DNA of 64,000 nucleotides from Flavobacteriales bacterium. Lineage in GTDB: Bacteria; Bacteroidota; Bacteroidia; Flavobacteriales_D; Sanyastnellaceae. How positions within the stretch are numbered: the first letter of the stretch is position 1; every line of letters starts with the position of its first letter. Positions 47,330-54,842 of this stretch are shown piece after piece. The notes beneath the pieces are model-generated. The model was not told where the DNA came from and searched no databases. It saw nothing but the letters and a program-made list of their open reading frames with translations. The stretch is taken from contig JAKVAX010000008.1 in NCBI GenBank assembly GCA_022447625.1, positions 62,001 through 126,000 of the forward strand. Reading direction: 5' to 3'. A program made the translations under genes and the position numbers.

Positions 47330-48388
47330 CTAATCTTTGATTCTACTGAAGCGTAAAGCTTTCAACATAAAGTCAGGAAGTGGCTTTTCCGGATCTCTTT
47401 TCGCTACATTCAGGTAGATTCCCCACTTTTCTACGATCGGCACTTTGTGCACCTCAATCATCTCAAGCCATGTTTCATCCGGGTCATCGATGTAAGTACA
47501 ATGCACCTTGGTGTTCCCCATATCTAGGGCGTCATTACTGTCACAACGGAAAGCAAAGCCTTTCTTCGATAGCGCCTCGCCCAACGATTTCATTCCGCGA
47601 ACATCCAGTCCGAGGTGAACGAATCCGAGGTCAGCCCATATACGGTCTTTGAAGATGCGTTCTGCGTTACGCTCCGTGTCTTGCACCAACTCGATGAAAT
47701 TGCGTGCAGAAATCTTCGCAAATCCTCCCCCTGGGGGTTGAGTTTGTTCGAGCACCACACGACGATGAGCACGTTGTCCACCTGGGATGTCTTTCCATTC
47801 TGCATGCACTCCTGTTTCATCAAGCGTTACCTTGTCGTAACCGAGAATGTCAGAGTAGAGCTGAATGGCTTTATCTATGTCTGAAACACCGATAGTACAC
47901 CCAACCACACCTCCAGAGATGTGCTTACTTGGTGTATACCAATCGCCTCCGGCTACATACTGAAAGATATTGTCATCAAGGTCGTGCAGGAAGAAGGTCT
48001 TGGAACCATCGAATCGGTCGCGAAGATCGCTCATACGCAGACCATCTTGTGATTTGCAGTAGTTGTAGGCAGCTTCCACATCCGGACATTTCACTTGAGT
48101 CACATAGATTCCGAGGTCGCCCATTTCCGGACGCTCTTTAGGTCCTACTGGTCCAAAGCTAGTGGCGCGAATTACTTCCATGGCGCATCCACCTGCTAAG
48201 TTGAGGATCATTGAGGCGCGCTTGGTAATCACATCACCACGGGTGTGGTCTTGCATTAAGGGCGCAGCGGCCACAGAATCAAAGAAGGGAATATCTAAGC
48301 CGAAGTACTTTCGGTAGAATTTCAACGAAGCGTCCATGTCGCTCACAGCTACACCGATGTGCTGAAAGCCATTAATTCGATAATCCAT
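47330..48388 (-). CDS. Tandem VOC-domain protein
   Basis: A 352-residue protein with two vicinal-oxygen-chelate modules: residues about 5-155 (NGFQHIGVAVSDMDASLKFY ... NIFQYVAGG) and about 160-335 (GVVGCTIGVSDIDKAIQLYS ... GFVHLGLDVRG ... ETWLEMIEV). His and Glu ligands appear in both halves. It lacks the C-terminal signature of 4-hydroxyphenylpyruvate dioxygenase, which it could be confused with by size. Six bases after the acyltransferase gene. Reaction unknown; a dioxygenase or isomerase is possible. Confidence 0.8.
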   Translation of the reverse strand: MDYRINGFQHIGVAVSDMDASLKFYRKYFGLDIPFFDSVAAAPLMQDHTRGDVITKRASMILNLAGGCAMEVIRATSFGPVGPKERPEMGDLGIYVTQVKCPDVEAAYNYCKSQDGLRMSDLRDRFDGSKTFFLHDLDDNIFQYVAGGDWYTPSKHISGGVVGCTIGVSDIDKAIQLYSDILGYDKVTLDETGVHAEWKDIPGGQRAHRRVVLEQTQPPGGGFAKISARNFIELVQDTERNAERIFKDRIWADLGFVHLGLDVRGMKSLGEALSKKGFAFRCDSNDALDMGNTKVHCTYIDDPDETWLEMIEVHKVPIVEKWGIYLNVAKRDPEKPLPDFMLKALRFSRIKD

Positions 48389-48393
48389 GTGGT

Positions 48394-49677
48394 CTATAAC
48401 AACTCGTTTTGAAAATGCGATACCACGCTTTTCCAGTTGGCTAGGTTCGATGCCCTGTCAATCGCGGCTCTTGCTTTCTTGTATCTCCGGATGTCTGCTG
48501 CAACATCCAGTCCAGGCAATGCAATAATACCACTGACAACCATGGTAATCAAGAAGTAGAGGTAGTAATTCCCTTCTGTCAGGAAAACAAGGGTACAGAC
48601 TCCAGCGGCTAAGAATAAAGGGAAGTACAAAAGGGCGAATACTAGTCTGAAGGTCTGGTTGAAGTGAGGATCAATCACAATCTTCTTCACCGTTGCTAAT
48701 ACCAATTGCCAAGGCAGAGCGAAGAATAGAATGGCAGGAAGTCCTAGGGTCAACTCAAGGATGCTTCCAAAGGTGTGTTTCGGCACCACTTCCATGGTGT
48801 GCTGCACACAGGCTTTTGGATCTACCTTTTCTTCTTCTGTCCAAGCCATCAGCGTTTCCGCGTTAGCGAGCAATTGATCAACCTCACGCAACTTCAACTC
48901 ATCTCTATACGCATGCAGTTTGTCGTGAATTCCAATCCACTCTTTGTAGCCTTTGCCTTCAATCATCACCATTTCAGCAATGCGCAAGGCAGGGTAGAGC
49001 TTGGCCGGACCAAGATCAAGCATGGTGCAGGAAAGCTTCTCGCGAATACGCTCCATCACCGCTTTGTGACGAGTGATGCGGTCTTCATCAGAGAACAGTA
49101 GATCATCCACCTCAAATGCTTGTCCGTAATGAACAACCAACGAGGCACGGGCGATATGATAGTGGCTATAATCAACGCCTACAGGAACGATCTGTACCCC
49201 TCGAAGGTTATGCTCATTCCCACCTAGTTCAAGGAGGTAGGCGATTCCCTTCTTCACCGGACGAAGCAACTTACGTGCACCGTGATTTCCTTCAGGGAAG
49301 ATTCCGATGGTAGCACCTAGTTTGAGACGACCAATGGTAGTCAGGAAGGTCTTGTCGTTGCGTTTACCCATGTCCGATACCTTATCGCGGAAGCGATATA
49401 CTGGCATCATATTTAGGGCGAAAACGAAAGGTCGAGCCAAGGCGCTCTTGAATACATCAGCACGTGTCAAGAAGTGCACTTGCCTTGGAGCAGTTAGACA
49501 GCAAAGCAAGGGGTCCATCAATGCATTCTGGTGGTTGGAAACGATCACCACAGGCTTACCATTCAACGGGAAGCGCTGACGACCAATCACCAACCAACGG
49601 CGGTAGAGGAGTCTAGCTGCGATGTAGATAAACGGCTTCAGAATGCCGTACAGAAGTGACTGTTTACGAACCTTCAT
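48394..49677 (-). CDS. 1-acyl-glycerol-3-phosphate acyltransferase-like protein
   Basis: A 427-residue protein with an N-terminal LPLAT domain. The catalytic motif is VSNHQNALMDPLL (His and Asp separated by five residues, as in a GPAT-like subgroup, not the usual four) and the second motif is IGIFPEGNHGARKLL. Two C-terminal hydrophobic segments (about 310-380) anchor it to the membrane. It would acylate a glycerophosphate or lysolipid. A near-match to the 13-mer lies at 48856-48868 (one mismatch). In a minus-strand run between pheT and the VOC gene. Confidence 0.87.
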   Translation of the reverse strand: MKVRKQSLLYGILKPFIYIAARLLYRRWLVIGRQRFPLNGKPVVIVSNHQNALMDPLLCCLTAPRQVHFLTRADVFKSALARPFVFALNMMPVYRFRDKVSDMGKRNDKTFLTTIGRLKLGATIGIFPEGNHGARKLLRPVKKGIAYLLELGGNEHNLRGVQIVPVGVDYSHYHIARASLVVHYGQAFEVDDLLFSDEDRITRHKAVMERIREKLSCTMLDLGPAKLYPALRIAEMVMIEGKGYKEWIGIHDKLHAYRDELKLREVDQLLANAETLMAWTEEEKVDPKACVQHTMEVVPKHTFGSILELTLGLPAILFFALPWQLVLATVKKIVIDPHFNQTFRLVFALLYFPLFLAAGVCTLVFLTEGNYYLYFLITMVVSGIIALPGLDVAADIRRYKKARAAIDRASNLANWKSVVSHFQNELL

Positions 49678-49683
49678 GGGTGA

Positions 49684-52128
49684 TTAGCTGCGTAGTTCAG
49701 CACCCAATTCTTTAGACAGGGCATCTTGAATACGTTGCATGGTCTTGTCGATCTTTTTATCGGTCAAGGTCGAATTTGGATCCTGCAATGTGAAGGATAC
49801 GGCGTAGCTCTTCTTGCCAGCTCCAATGTTCTTTCCTTCGTATACGTCGAAGAGATCTACCTCTGTCAACAGCTTGCGCTCTGTGTGGAATGCAATCTTC
49901 TCAATCGAGTCAAAAGTCACTCCTTGATCAAGCACCATAGAGAGGTCACGACGTACTGCAGGGTATTTCGAAATCTCTTTGAAGCTCACCGAAACGTGAG
50001 CACTGGCTTGAAGCAAGGCGTTGAAATCAATCTCCGCAAAGTAAACCGGTTGATCGATGTCGAATTTTTTCAAAAGCGCTGATGAAACCGCCCCGAACTG
50101 GCCCAGTTTGTTCTTCTTCGTCTCAATGCTCAATGAGCCAACAAAGAAGTCATATTCATTCGCCCTATGGCTGAAGTTGAGACCAGTACACGCAGCTAAG
50201 GTGTCAATGGCAACACGCAGGTCAGTGAAGTCAACCATGTCGCCAGCGTTATTCCAGCTTTCAGGTAGCTTCTTTCCGGTGATCCAAATACCCAACATCG
50301 GAGTTTCGCGCGTTCCTTCTCCATCTACGTGGTAGACACGTCCGAATTCGAAGAGCTTTTGATCTGTGTAACGGAAATTGATATTTCTCGAGATCACCTC
50401 AAGTCCTTGGTAAAGCAGCGTTTGACGCATTTGGGCCAAGTCTTGACTCAACGGATTCTTCATGCGAACTGCTGTGCTCGCGTTGAGTTCTGGCAGGTCA
50501 AGAACCTCCGTGTAGCTCAATTTCGTCAGCGAGTTGTTCATGATCTCCTGCATTCCTCGCGCTACGAAGGCTGAAGAAAGCTTGTTGACCAATTTCTCAG
50601 GATCCGGGTTGGGTGCGTAAGACAGCGTGCTGTTCAAACGCTCCGGCAGTTCAATATTGTTGTACCCATAGATGCGCAGAATCTCTTCAACCACATCAGC
50701 TTCGCGGGTTACATCTTTTCTATAAAGTGGGGCGGTGACGTTGAATTGGCTATCGCCGGAATCGTTCACGTCAAAATCGAGGTCTTTCAGGATGTCGATT
50801 ACTCGCTCACGCGGAATCTCTTTTCCGATCAACTTGTTTGCACGGTTCAGGTCAACTTCAATCGTCGCCTGTTCCATAGCTACTGGGTAGTAATCGTTGA
50901 CCTTGCTCGAAATTGTTCCGCCAGCTATTTCTGCGATAAGCAGTGCGGCACGCTGAAGTGCGTAGATCGTTGTTGTCGGATCAACACCACGCTCAAAACG
51001 GTAAGCGGCATCGGTGTGGAGTAGGTGGCGCTTTGAGGTCTTGCGCACGTGCACCGCGTCGAATACGGCGCTTTCAAGGAATACATTCTTGGTTCCTTCA
51101 GTGATTCCACTCTTTTCTCCACCGAATACTCCAGCGATACACATGGGCTTCTCGGTATCGCAAATCATAAGATCTTCAGCACTTAGCTCGCGTTCTTCTC
51201 CGTCAAGTGTGACGAATTTCTCGCCTTCAGTGGCCATGCGAACCACCACCTTGTCACCGGCAATTTGATCGCGATCAAAGGCGTGCAGTGGTTGTCCGAT
51301 TTCGTGCATCACGTAGTTTGTGATGTCTACAATATTGTTGATCGGTGCCAGACCGATGGCTTTCAAGCGATTTTGCAGCCACTCTGGAGAGTCTGCTACC
51401 GTAACACCAGAAATATTCACCCCAGCGTAGCGCGGACAAGCAGCTAATGCGACTACATCAATAGCGCTTCCGTTTTCTGTTCCTTCGCTAAACGCGGAAA
51501 CGTCTGGAAGACTTATTGGAGCCACATTGCTCATGCGAATGTCTTCGGTGTGGATCATCGAAGCACGCAGGTCACGAGCTACACCGTAATGCGAAATCGC
51601 ATCGGTACGGTTAGGTGTAAGTCCGATTTCAATCGTGTGGTCGTTTTCGATATTGAAGTAGCTCGCCGCAGGAGTTCCCACTTCCGCGCTAGCGTCTAAA
51701 ACCATAATGCCATCATGCGATTGACCCAGGCCAATCTCATCTTCAGCACAGATCATTCCCAAGCTCACTTCACCGCGAATCTTCCCTTTTTTGATAACGA
51801 AAGGCTCCCCTTCAGATGGGTAGAGCTTCGCACCTACCGTAGCGACCACTACTTTCTGTCCAGCGTCAACGTTGGGAGCACCACATACAATCTGCAGTAG
51901 TTCTTCACCACCCACATCCACCTTCGTCAAGCTTAAGCGATCAGCGTTTGGGTGTTGCCATTTTTCTTTGACCTCACCAATCACCAATCCTTCGAGTCCG
52001 CCGGGGATGCTTTCAAAGGCATCTAAGCCCTCTACTTCCAATCCGGTGTTGGTTAGGATTTCACTGGTTTTTTCAGGGTTCAGCCCTGAATCGAAAAGTT
52101 CGTTAAGCCACTTGTACGAGATCTTCAT
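49684..52128 (-). CDS. pheT: Phenylalanyl-tRNA synthetase beta subunit
   Basis: The 814-residue length is normal for the bacterial beta chain. N-terminal MKISYKWLNELF, a tRNA-binding OB domain (VIGEVKEKWQHPNADRLSL), the B3/B4 editing region, the catalytic-like core and a C-terminal FDX-ACB domain (SFTLQDPNSTLTDKKID) are all present. Together with PheS it charges tRNA-Phe. pheS is not adjacent: it lies at 57316-58332 on the opposite strand. One 13-mer copy is inside. Confidence 0.97.
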   Translation of the reverse strand: MKISYKWLNELFDSGLNPEKTSEILTNTGLEVEGLDAFESIPGGLEGLVIGEVKEKWQHPNADRLSLTKVDVGGEELLQIVCGAPNVDAGQKVVVATVGAKLYPSEGEPFVIKKGKIRGEVSLGMICAEDEIGLGQSHDGIMVLDASAEVGTPAASYFNIENDHTIEIGLTPNRTDAISHYGVARDLRASMIHTEDIRMSNVAPISLPDVSAFSEGTENGSAIDVVALAACPRYAGVNISGVTVADSPEWLQNRLKAIGLAPINNIVDITNYVMHEIGQPLHAFDRDQIAGDKVVVRMATEGEKFVTLDGEERELSAEDLMICDTEKPMCIAGVFGGEKSGITEGTKNVFLESAVFDAVHVRKTSKRHLLHTDAAYRFERGVDPTTTIYALQRAALLIAEIAGGTISSKVNDYYPVAMEQATIEVDLNRANKLIGKEIPRERVIDILKDLDFDVNDSGDSQFNVTAPLYRKDVTREADVVEEILRIYGYNNIELPERLNSTLSYAPNPDPEKLVNKLSSAFVARGMQEIMNNSLTKLSYTEVLDLPELNASTAVRMKNPLSQDLAQMRQTLLYQGLEVISRNINFRYTDQKLFEFGRVYHVDGEGTRETPMLGIWITGKKLPESWNNAGDMVDFTDLRVAIDTLAACTGLNFSHRANEYDFFVGSLSIETKKNKLGQFGAVSSALLKKFDIDQPVYFAEIDFNALLQASAHVSVSFKEISKYPAVRRDLSMVLDQGVTFDSIEKIAFHTERKLLTEVDLFDVYEGKNIGAGKKSYAVSFTLQDPNSTLTDKKIDKTMQRIQDALSKELGAELRS
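51682..51694 (+). repeat. Dispersed 13-mer, copy 7
   Basis: Exact copy, antisense to pheT, which reads it as Ala-Ser-Ala-Glu. Confidence 0.8.
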
Positions 52129-52183
52129 CGACCTTGAATTTTTAAGTCTGCTAAAGTACTAATTTCAACTGGCTGAGAGGCCT

Positions 52184-52196
52184 CGCTAGCGCGGAA
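52184..52196 (-). repeat. Dispersed 13-mer, copy 8 (reverse orientation)
   Basis: Exact copy in the divergent spacer between pheT and the PAS gene. It lies four bases before the first TGAC-N4-GTCA palindrome. Confidence 0.8.
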
Positions 52197-52198
52197 TC

Positions 52199-52212
52199 CT
52201 GACGAAGGTCAG
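52199..52212. promoter_or_regulatory. CRP/FNR-type palindrome CTGAC-N4-GTCAG, site 1
   Basis: CTGACGAAGGTCAG, perfect five-base arms, about 180 bases upstream of the PAS gene. It is one of four such sites in this island. Confidence 0.6.
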
Positions 52213-52326
52213 TTGCCAATGTGATGAATGTTCCAGACGAATTGCTATTCGTGCCTCAAATTTGTGCTCAACGAGGCGAGAAACTTAGAGGAAATACGCT
52301 GTGATCACAAGGCCAATCACTTAGCC

Positions 52327-52338
52327 TGACGGAGGTCA
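52327..52338. promoter_or_regulatory. CRP/FNR-type palindrome TGAC-N4-GTCA, site 2
   Basis: TGACGGAGGTCA is centred about 26 bases before TACCTTAGC at 52358-52366, a -7-like element. If that element is used, the site would lie near -41, the classical activator position of this family. The PAS gene starts at 52384. Confidence 0.65.
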
Positions 52339-52383
52339 ACTCAATGCGCAAATCTCCTACCTTAGCCTCATACAGACCGTAGG

Positions 52384-52869
52384 ATGAATCGTTATATCGA
52401 CAAAAAGGACGCCTTAAAAGAAGGAGCTGGTCAGCTTCTCTTTGACACCGCAGCAGAAGGATTGATGCTGGTCAATGGTGAAGGCGAAATCTTGATCGTT
52501 AATCAACAGCTTGAAGATATGTTCGGGTACAAGGGCAATGAATTGATCGGAGAAAAGATCGAAGCATTGGTGCCTCAACGCATTCGCAAGCAACACGTTG
52601 GTCATCGCGACGCCTATCACGCCAACCCGCACAAGCGCTCGATGGGGAAGGGGATGGATCTGTTGGCGGTAAAGAAAGACGGAGAAGAGTTTCCAGTAGA
52701 AATCAGCTTGAACTACATGCGAAACGAAGAGGGTGACTTGGTGGTCATGGCCTTGGTTACTGATATCAGCGATCGAAAACGCGCTGAAATTGCACTTCAA
52801 GACTTGAGTGCTTCCTTGAGAGAGGGTCGGATCGAAGCGCGATTTGCTTTAAGGAGAGCTAACGTTTGA
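52384..52869 (+). CDS. PAS-domain remnant of a sensor kinase
   Basis: A 161-residue protein consisting of one PAS/PAC domain: FDTAAEGLMLVNGEGEILIV, FGYKGNELIGEKIEALVP, KDGEEFPVEISLNYM, VVMALVTDISDRKRAE. It then stops within about 20 residues. In this family the PAC segment normally leads into HisKA and HATPase domains. Here only the last residues of a kinase survive, in another frame (52853-52927), directly before the regulator gene. So the kinase core seems to have been deleted. The PAS protein may still be made. Two TGAC palindromes lie upstream. Confidence 0.85.
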   Translation: MNRYIDKKDALKEGAGQLLFDTAAEGLMLVNGEGEILIVNQQLEDMFGYKGNELIGEKIEALVPQRIRKQHVGHRDAYHANPHKRSMGKGMDLLAVKKDGEEFPVEISLNYMRNEEGDLVVMALVTDISDRKRAEIALQDLSASLREGRIEARFALRRANV

Positions 52870-52927
52870 AAGTAAAGAGCATTCGGGATCACGATTCACG
52901 ATAACCCTTCCTATACGAGATCTATGA
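52853..52927 (+). pseudogene. C-terminal tail of a histidine kinase, core deleted
   Basis: The frame encodes GELTFESKEHSGSRFTITLP followed by IRDL and TGA at 52925-52927. The FESKE..GS.FTITLPI ending is the standard last strand pair of a HATPase_c domain. The TGA overlaps the ATG of the REC-CRP gene (ATGA), the coupling expected of an intact kinase-regulator operon. The frame differs from that of the PAS ORF, and a TAA at 52850-52852 precedes it. Confidence 0.8.
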
Positions 52928-53991
52928 AAAAGATACTGTTGATCAAAGACAATGAGGCCATGCGCGAAAACACAGCAGAAATGCTGGAGTTGGCGAACTA
53001 TGAAGTGGTGACTGCAGAGAATGGTAAGGTAGGTATGGAGAAAGCCAAGAGCGTTTCTCCTGACTTGATCATTTGCGACATCATGATGCCAGAGTTGGAT
53101 GGTTACGGGGTGTTATATTACCTAAGTAAAGATCCTTCGACAGCAGCGATTCCGTTCATTTTCTTGACCGCTAATGCGAAAGCTAGCGAAGTGCGCAAAG
53201 GGATGAACATGGGGGCTGACGACTACCTCACCAAACCATTTGAAGAAATGGACTTGTTGAGTGCGGTTGAAAGTCGTTTGCGAAAAGTGGAATCGATTCA
53301 ACGTGAATACGATCCTTCAGAAGAAGGTTTCGACGCCTTCTTGTCAGATGCACGTGGGGTAGCTGACTTAGAAGAGCTTTCTAATGATCGAAAGTCGCGC
53401 ATGTACTTGGCTAAAGAAGTCATCTTCCGTGAAGGAGATTTTCCGAATTACCTCTACTTGCTTCGCAAAGGAAAGGCGAAGATCATTAAGACAGATCACT
53501 ATGGGAAGGAGTTGGTTGTTCAACTCGTAGCTCAGGGTGACTATTTCGGATTCATGTCGATTCTAGAAGGAAAAGACCACAAGGAAACAGCGATCGCATT
53601 AGAGAATGCCGAAGTGCTGATGATTCCTCGTGCTGATTTCTTGACGTTGATTGAAAGTAACCGTGATGTGGCGGTGCGATTCATTCGCATGTTGGCGGGA
53701 TCTATTCATGAGCAAGAACTTCGTTTGCTTCAATTGGCTTACGCGCCAGTTCGCGAGCGCACGGCGTGTGCCTTGTTGGAGCTCTATAATCGCTTTGTCA
53801 AAGAAGGTAACGCTGAGATGATTCGCATCTCTCGTGACGATCTAGCATCAATGGTGGGGACGGCAATGGAATCGTTGATCCGCACCTTGAGTGATTTCAA
53901 AGAAGACGGAACGATTACTGTAGAAGGAAGATCGATCACCGTGAACAAGCCTGAAGTACTGAGCCAATACTGTGGTCAGCCGGTAGGCTAA
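52924..53991 (+). CDS. Response regulator fused to CRP/FNR-type effector (REC-cNMP-HTH)
   Basis: A 355-residue regulator. The receiver domain (1-120) has phospho-Asp in LIICDIMMPELDG, Thr in FLTANA and Lys in YLTKPFEE. The first acidic residue of the usual pair is replaced by Lys (LLIKDNEAM). A cyclic-nucleotide-binding-like beta-roll follows (about 155-270, VIFREGDFPNYLYLLRKG, DYFGFMSILEG), then a CRP helix-turn-helix (ISRDDLASMVGTAMESLIR). The Glu and Arg of the recognition helix (E...R) fit TGA-containing half-sites. It probably controls the four TGAC palindromes around it. Confidence 0.9.
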   Translation: MKKILLIKDNEAMRENTAEMLELANYEVVTAENGKVGMEKAKSVSPDLIICDIMMPELDGYGVLYYLSKDPSTAAIPFIFLTANAKASEVRKGMNMGADDYLTKPFEEMDLLSAVESRLRKVESIQREYDPSEEGFDAFLSDARGVADLEELSNDRKSRMYLAKEVIFREGDFPNYLYLLRKGKAKIIKTDHYGKELVVQLVAQGDYFGFMSILEGKDHKETAIALENAEVLMIPRADFLTLIESNRDVAVRFIRMLAGSIHEQELRLLQLAYAPVRERTACALLELYNRFVKEGNAEMIRISRDDLASMVGTAMESLIRTLSDFKEDGTITVEGRSITVNKPEVLSQYCGQPVG

Positions 53992-54008
53992 TCCCCTCTT
54001 ATACAGAA

Positions 54009-54026
54009 AGCTGACCGAAGTCAGCT
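54009..54026. promoter_or_regulatory. CRP/FNR-type palindrome AGCTGAC-N4-GTCAGCT, site 3
   Basis: Perfect seven-base arms around CGAA, between the regulator stop (53991) and the small ORF at 54075. TCCTTCGAAC follows at 54046-54055 and recurs at 54415-54424 near the Usp gene. Confidence 0.65.
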
Positions 54027-54074
54027 CCCTGGCTGGCGTATCGATTCCTTCGAACATAATACTACCGATTCAAT

Positions 54075-54272
54075 ATGAAACTCGCATTGAATACAGACCA
54101 GACCATCGGAGGCTTTCGAGAGCAGTTCAATCAACTCTTTCCTCGACTATCCATTCAATTATTCACTCAGCCTCACGGCGTTGGAGAAGGCTCCCCAGCT
54201 GCGGAGAAAGTGGATGAATGCGACAGATCACTCTGTGCCGGTAGAACACACCTATTTCAGAAACCACATTGA
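54075..54272 (+). pseudogene. Truncated small Bacteroidota protein
   Basis: A 65-residue ORF. Its first 50 residues (TIGGFREQFNQLFPRLSIQL, then FTQPHGVGEGSP) resemble the N-terminal half of a roughly 110-residue Bacteroidota family that I recall with the pattern TI..F...FP.L.I.FF..H..GEGS. The second half, normally another copy of the fold ending in WTLxxQNxKG, is missing and the frame ends in HLFQKPH. This suggests an internal deletion like those in its neighbours. Function of the family unknown. Confidence 0.45.
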
Positions 54273-54366
54273 GCTCTCGGATCGCATGCAGCGATTTGAA
54301 GAGTGATGGAAGGAGTGGAAGAATGATTTCAACCGCTTCCTCAGCAAGTGGATGCAAAAAACCTGA
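54172..54366 (+). pseudogene. Out-of-frame coding remnant with internal stop
   Basis: In the +1 frame relative to the ORF at 54075, the sequence reads as plausible protein (LEKAPQLRRKWMNATDHSVP, VEHTYFRNHIELSDRMQRFE), stops at TGA 54304, and continues WKEWKNDFNRFLSKWMQKT to TGA 54364. Codon use looks coding-like. I do not recognise the family. The final stop lies inside palindrome site 4. Confidence 0.3.
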
Positions 54367-54376
54367 CAAATGTCAG
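54363..54376. promoter_or_regulatory. CRP/FNR-type palindrome CTGAC-N4-GTCAG, site 4
   Basis: CTGACAAATGTCAG, five-base perfect arms, about 70 bases upstream of the Usp-like gene. TCCTTCGAAC at 54415-54424, as near site 3, may mark the promoter. Confidence 0.65.
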
Positions 54377-54445
54377 TTTGATGACTGGGGCACATCATAG
54401 TGTCCCGGCATCTATCCTTCGAACTTTGTAACCAACTTTTCCGTT

Positions 54446-54760
54446 ATGGAAAGAATTCTGGTACCCACCTATTTTTCCAAGTACGCGAACTACGCGGCTG
54501 AAGTAGCAGCTGATATTGCGAAGCAAACGGGCGCGCGCGTCTTTCTTTTGCATGCACTTGATATTCCGCATTACGGAACGAATGATCGTTTCGATGACGT
54601 CCCAGATACGGCTGAAGGCATCTTCATGCTGAAGCGGGCCAAACAGGAATTCCATAAACTCATCTCTCAGCCTTTCTTTGAAGGAATCTTCCACAAGAGT
54701 GTGAGTCGCTCTTTGAGTATGTATACCAACAAACCAGTGTTGGTCATTCCAGAAGGATGA
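54446..54760 (+). CDS. Internally deleted universal stress protein
   Basis: A 104-residue protein. Residues 1-80 (MERILVPTYFSKYANYAAEV ... ARVFLLHALDIPHYG ... FMLKRAKQEFHKLIS) are the N-terminal part of a Bacteroidota UspA. Residues 81-104 (IFHKSVSRSLSMYTNKPVLV) look like the very end of the second Usp domain. Single-domain Usp proteins are about 140 and tandem ones about 280 residues, so an in-frame deletion is likely. The usual PTDFS reads PTYFS, losing the Asp of the nucleotide site. Preceded by palindrome site 4. Confidence 0.75.
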   Translation: MERILVPTYFSKYANYAAEVAADIAKQTGARVFLLHALDIPHYGTNDRFDDVPDTAEGIFMLKRAKQEFHKLISQPFFEGIFHKSVSRSLSMYTNKPVLVIPEG

Positions 54761-54771
54761 TTTATTTGAGC

Positions 54772-54793
54772 ATTGACTGCAGGCGCTGTCAAT
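54772..54793. other. Inverted repeat ATTGAC-N10-GTCAAT downstream of the Usp gene
   Basis: Perfect six-base arms with a ten-base spacer between the Usp stop and the convergent TonB-like gene. It shares TGAC/GTCA half-sites with the four palindromes but has a different spacing. It could be a weak terminator stem or a spare operator. Confidence 0.3.
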
Positions 54794-54842
54794 TCAAGCT
54801 ATGTATCAAATAGCAAGAAGGGGAGGGCGAAAGTTCTCCTCT

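Noticed and set aside
47330-48388. 4-hydroxyphenylpyruvate dioxygenase
   Set aside because: Size and two VOC modules fit, but the conserved C-terminal HPPD segments are absent. Left as a tandem VOC protein.
53182-53192. GCTAGCG in the REC-CRP gene as a 13-mer copy
   Set aside because: Only the GCTAGCG part is present, without the TTCCGC flank.
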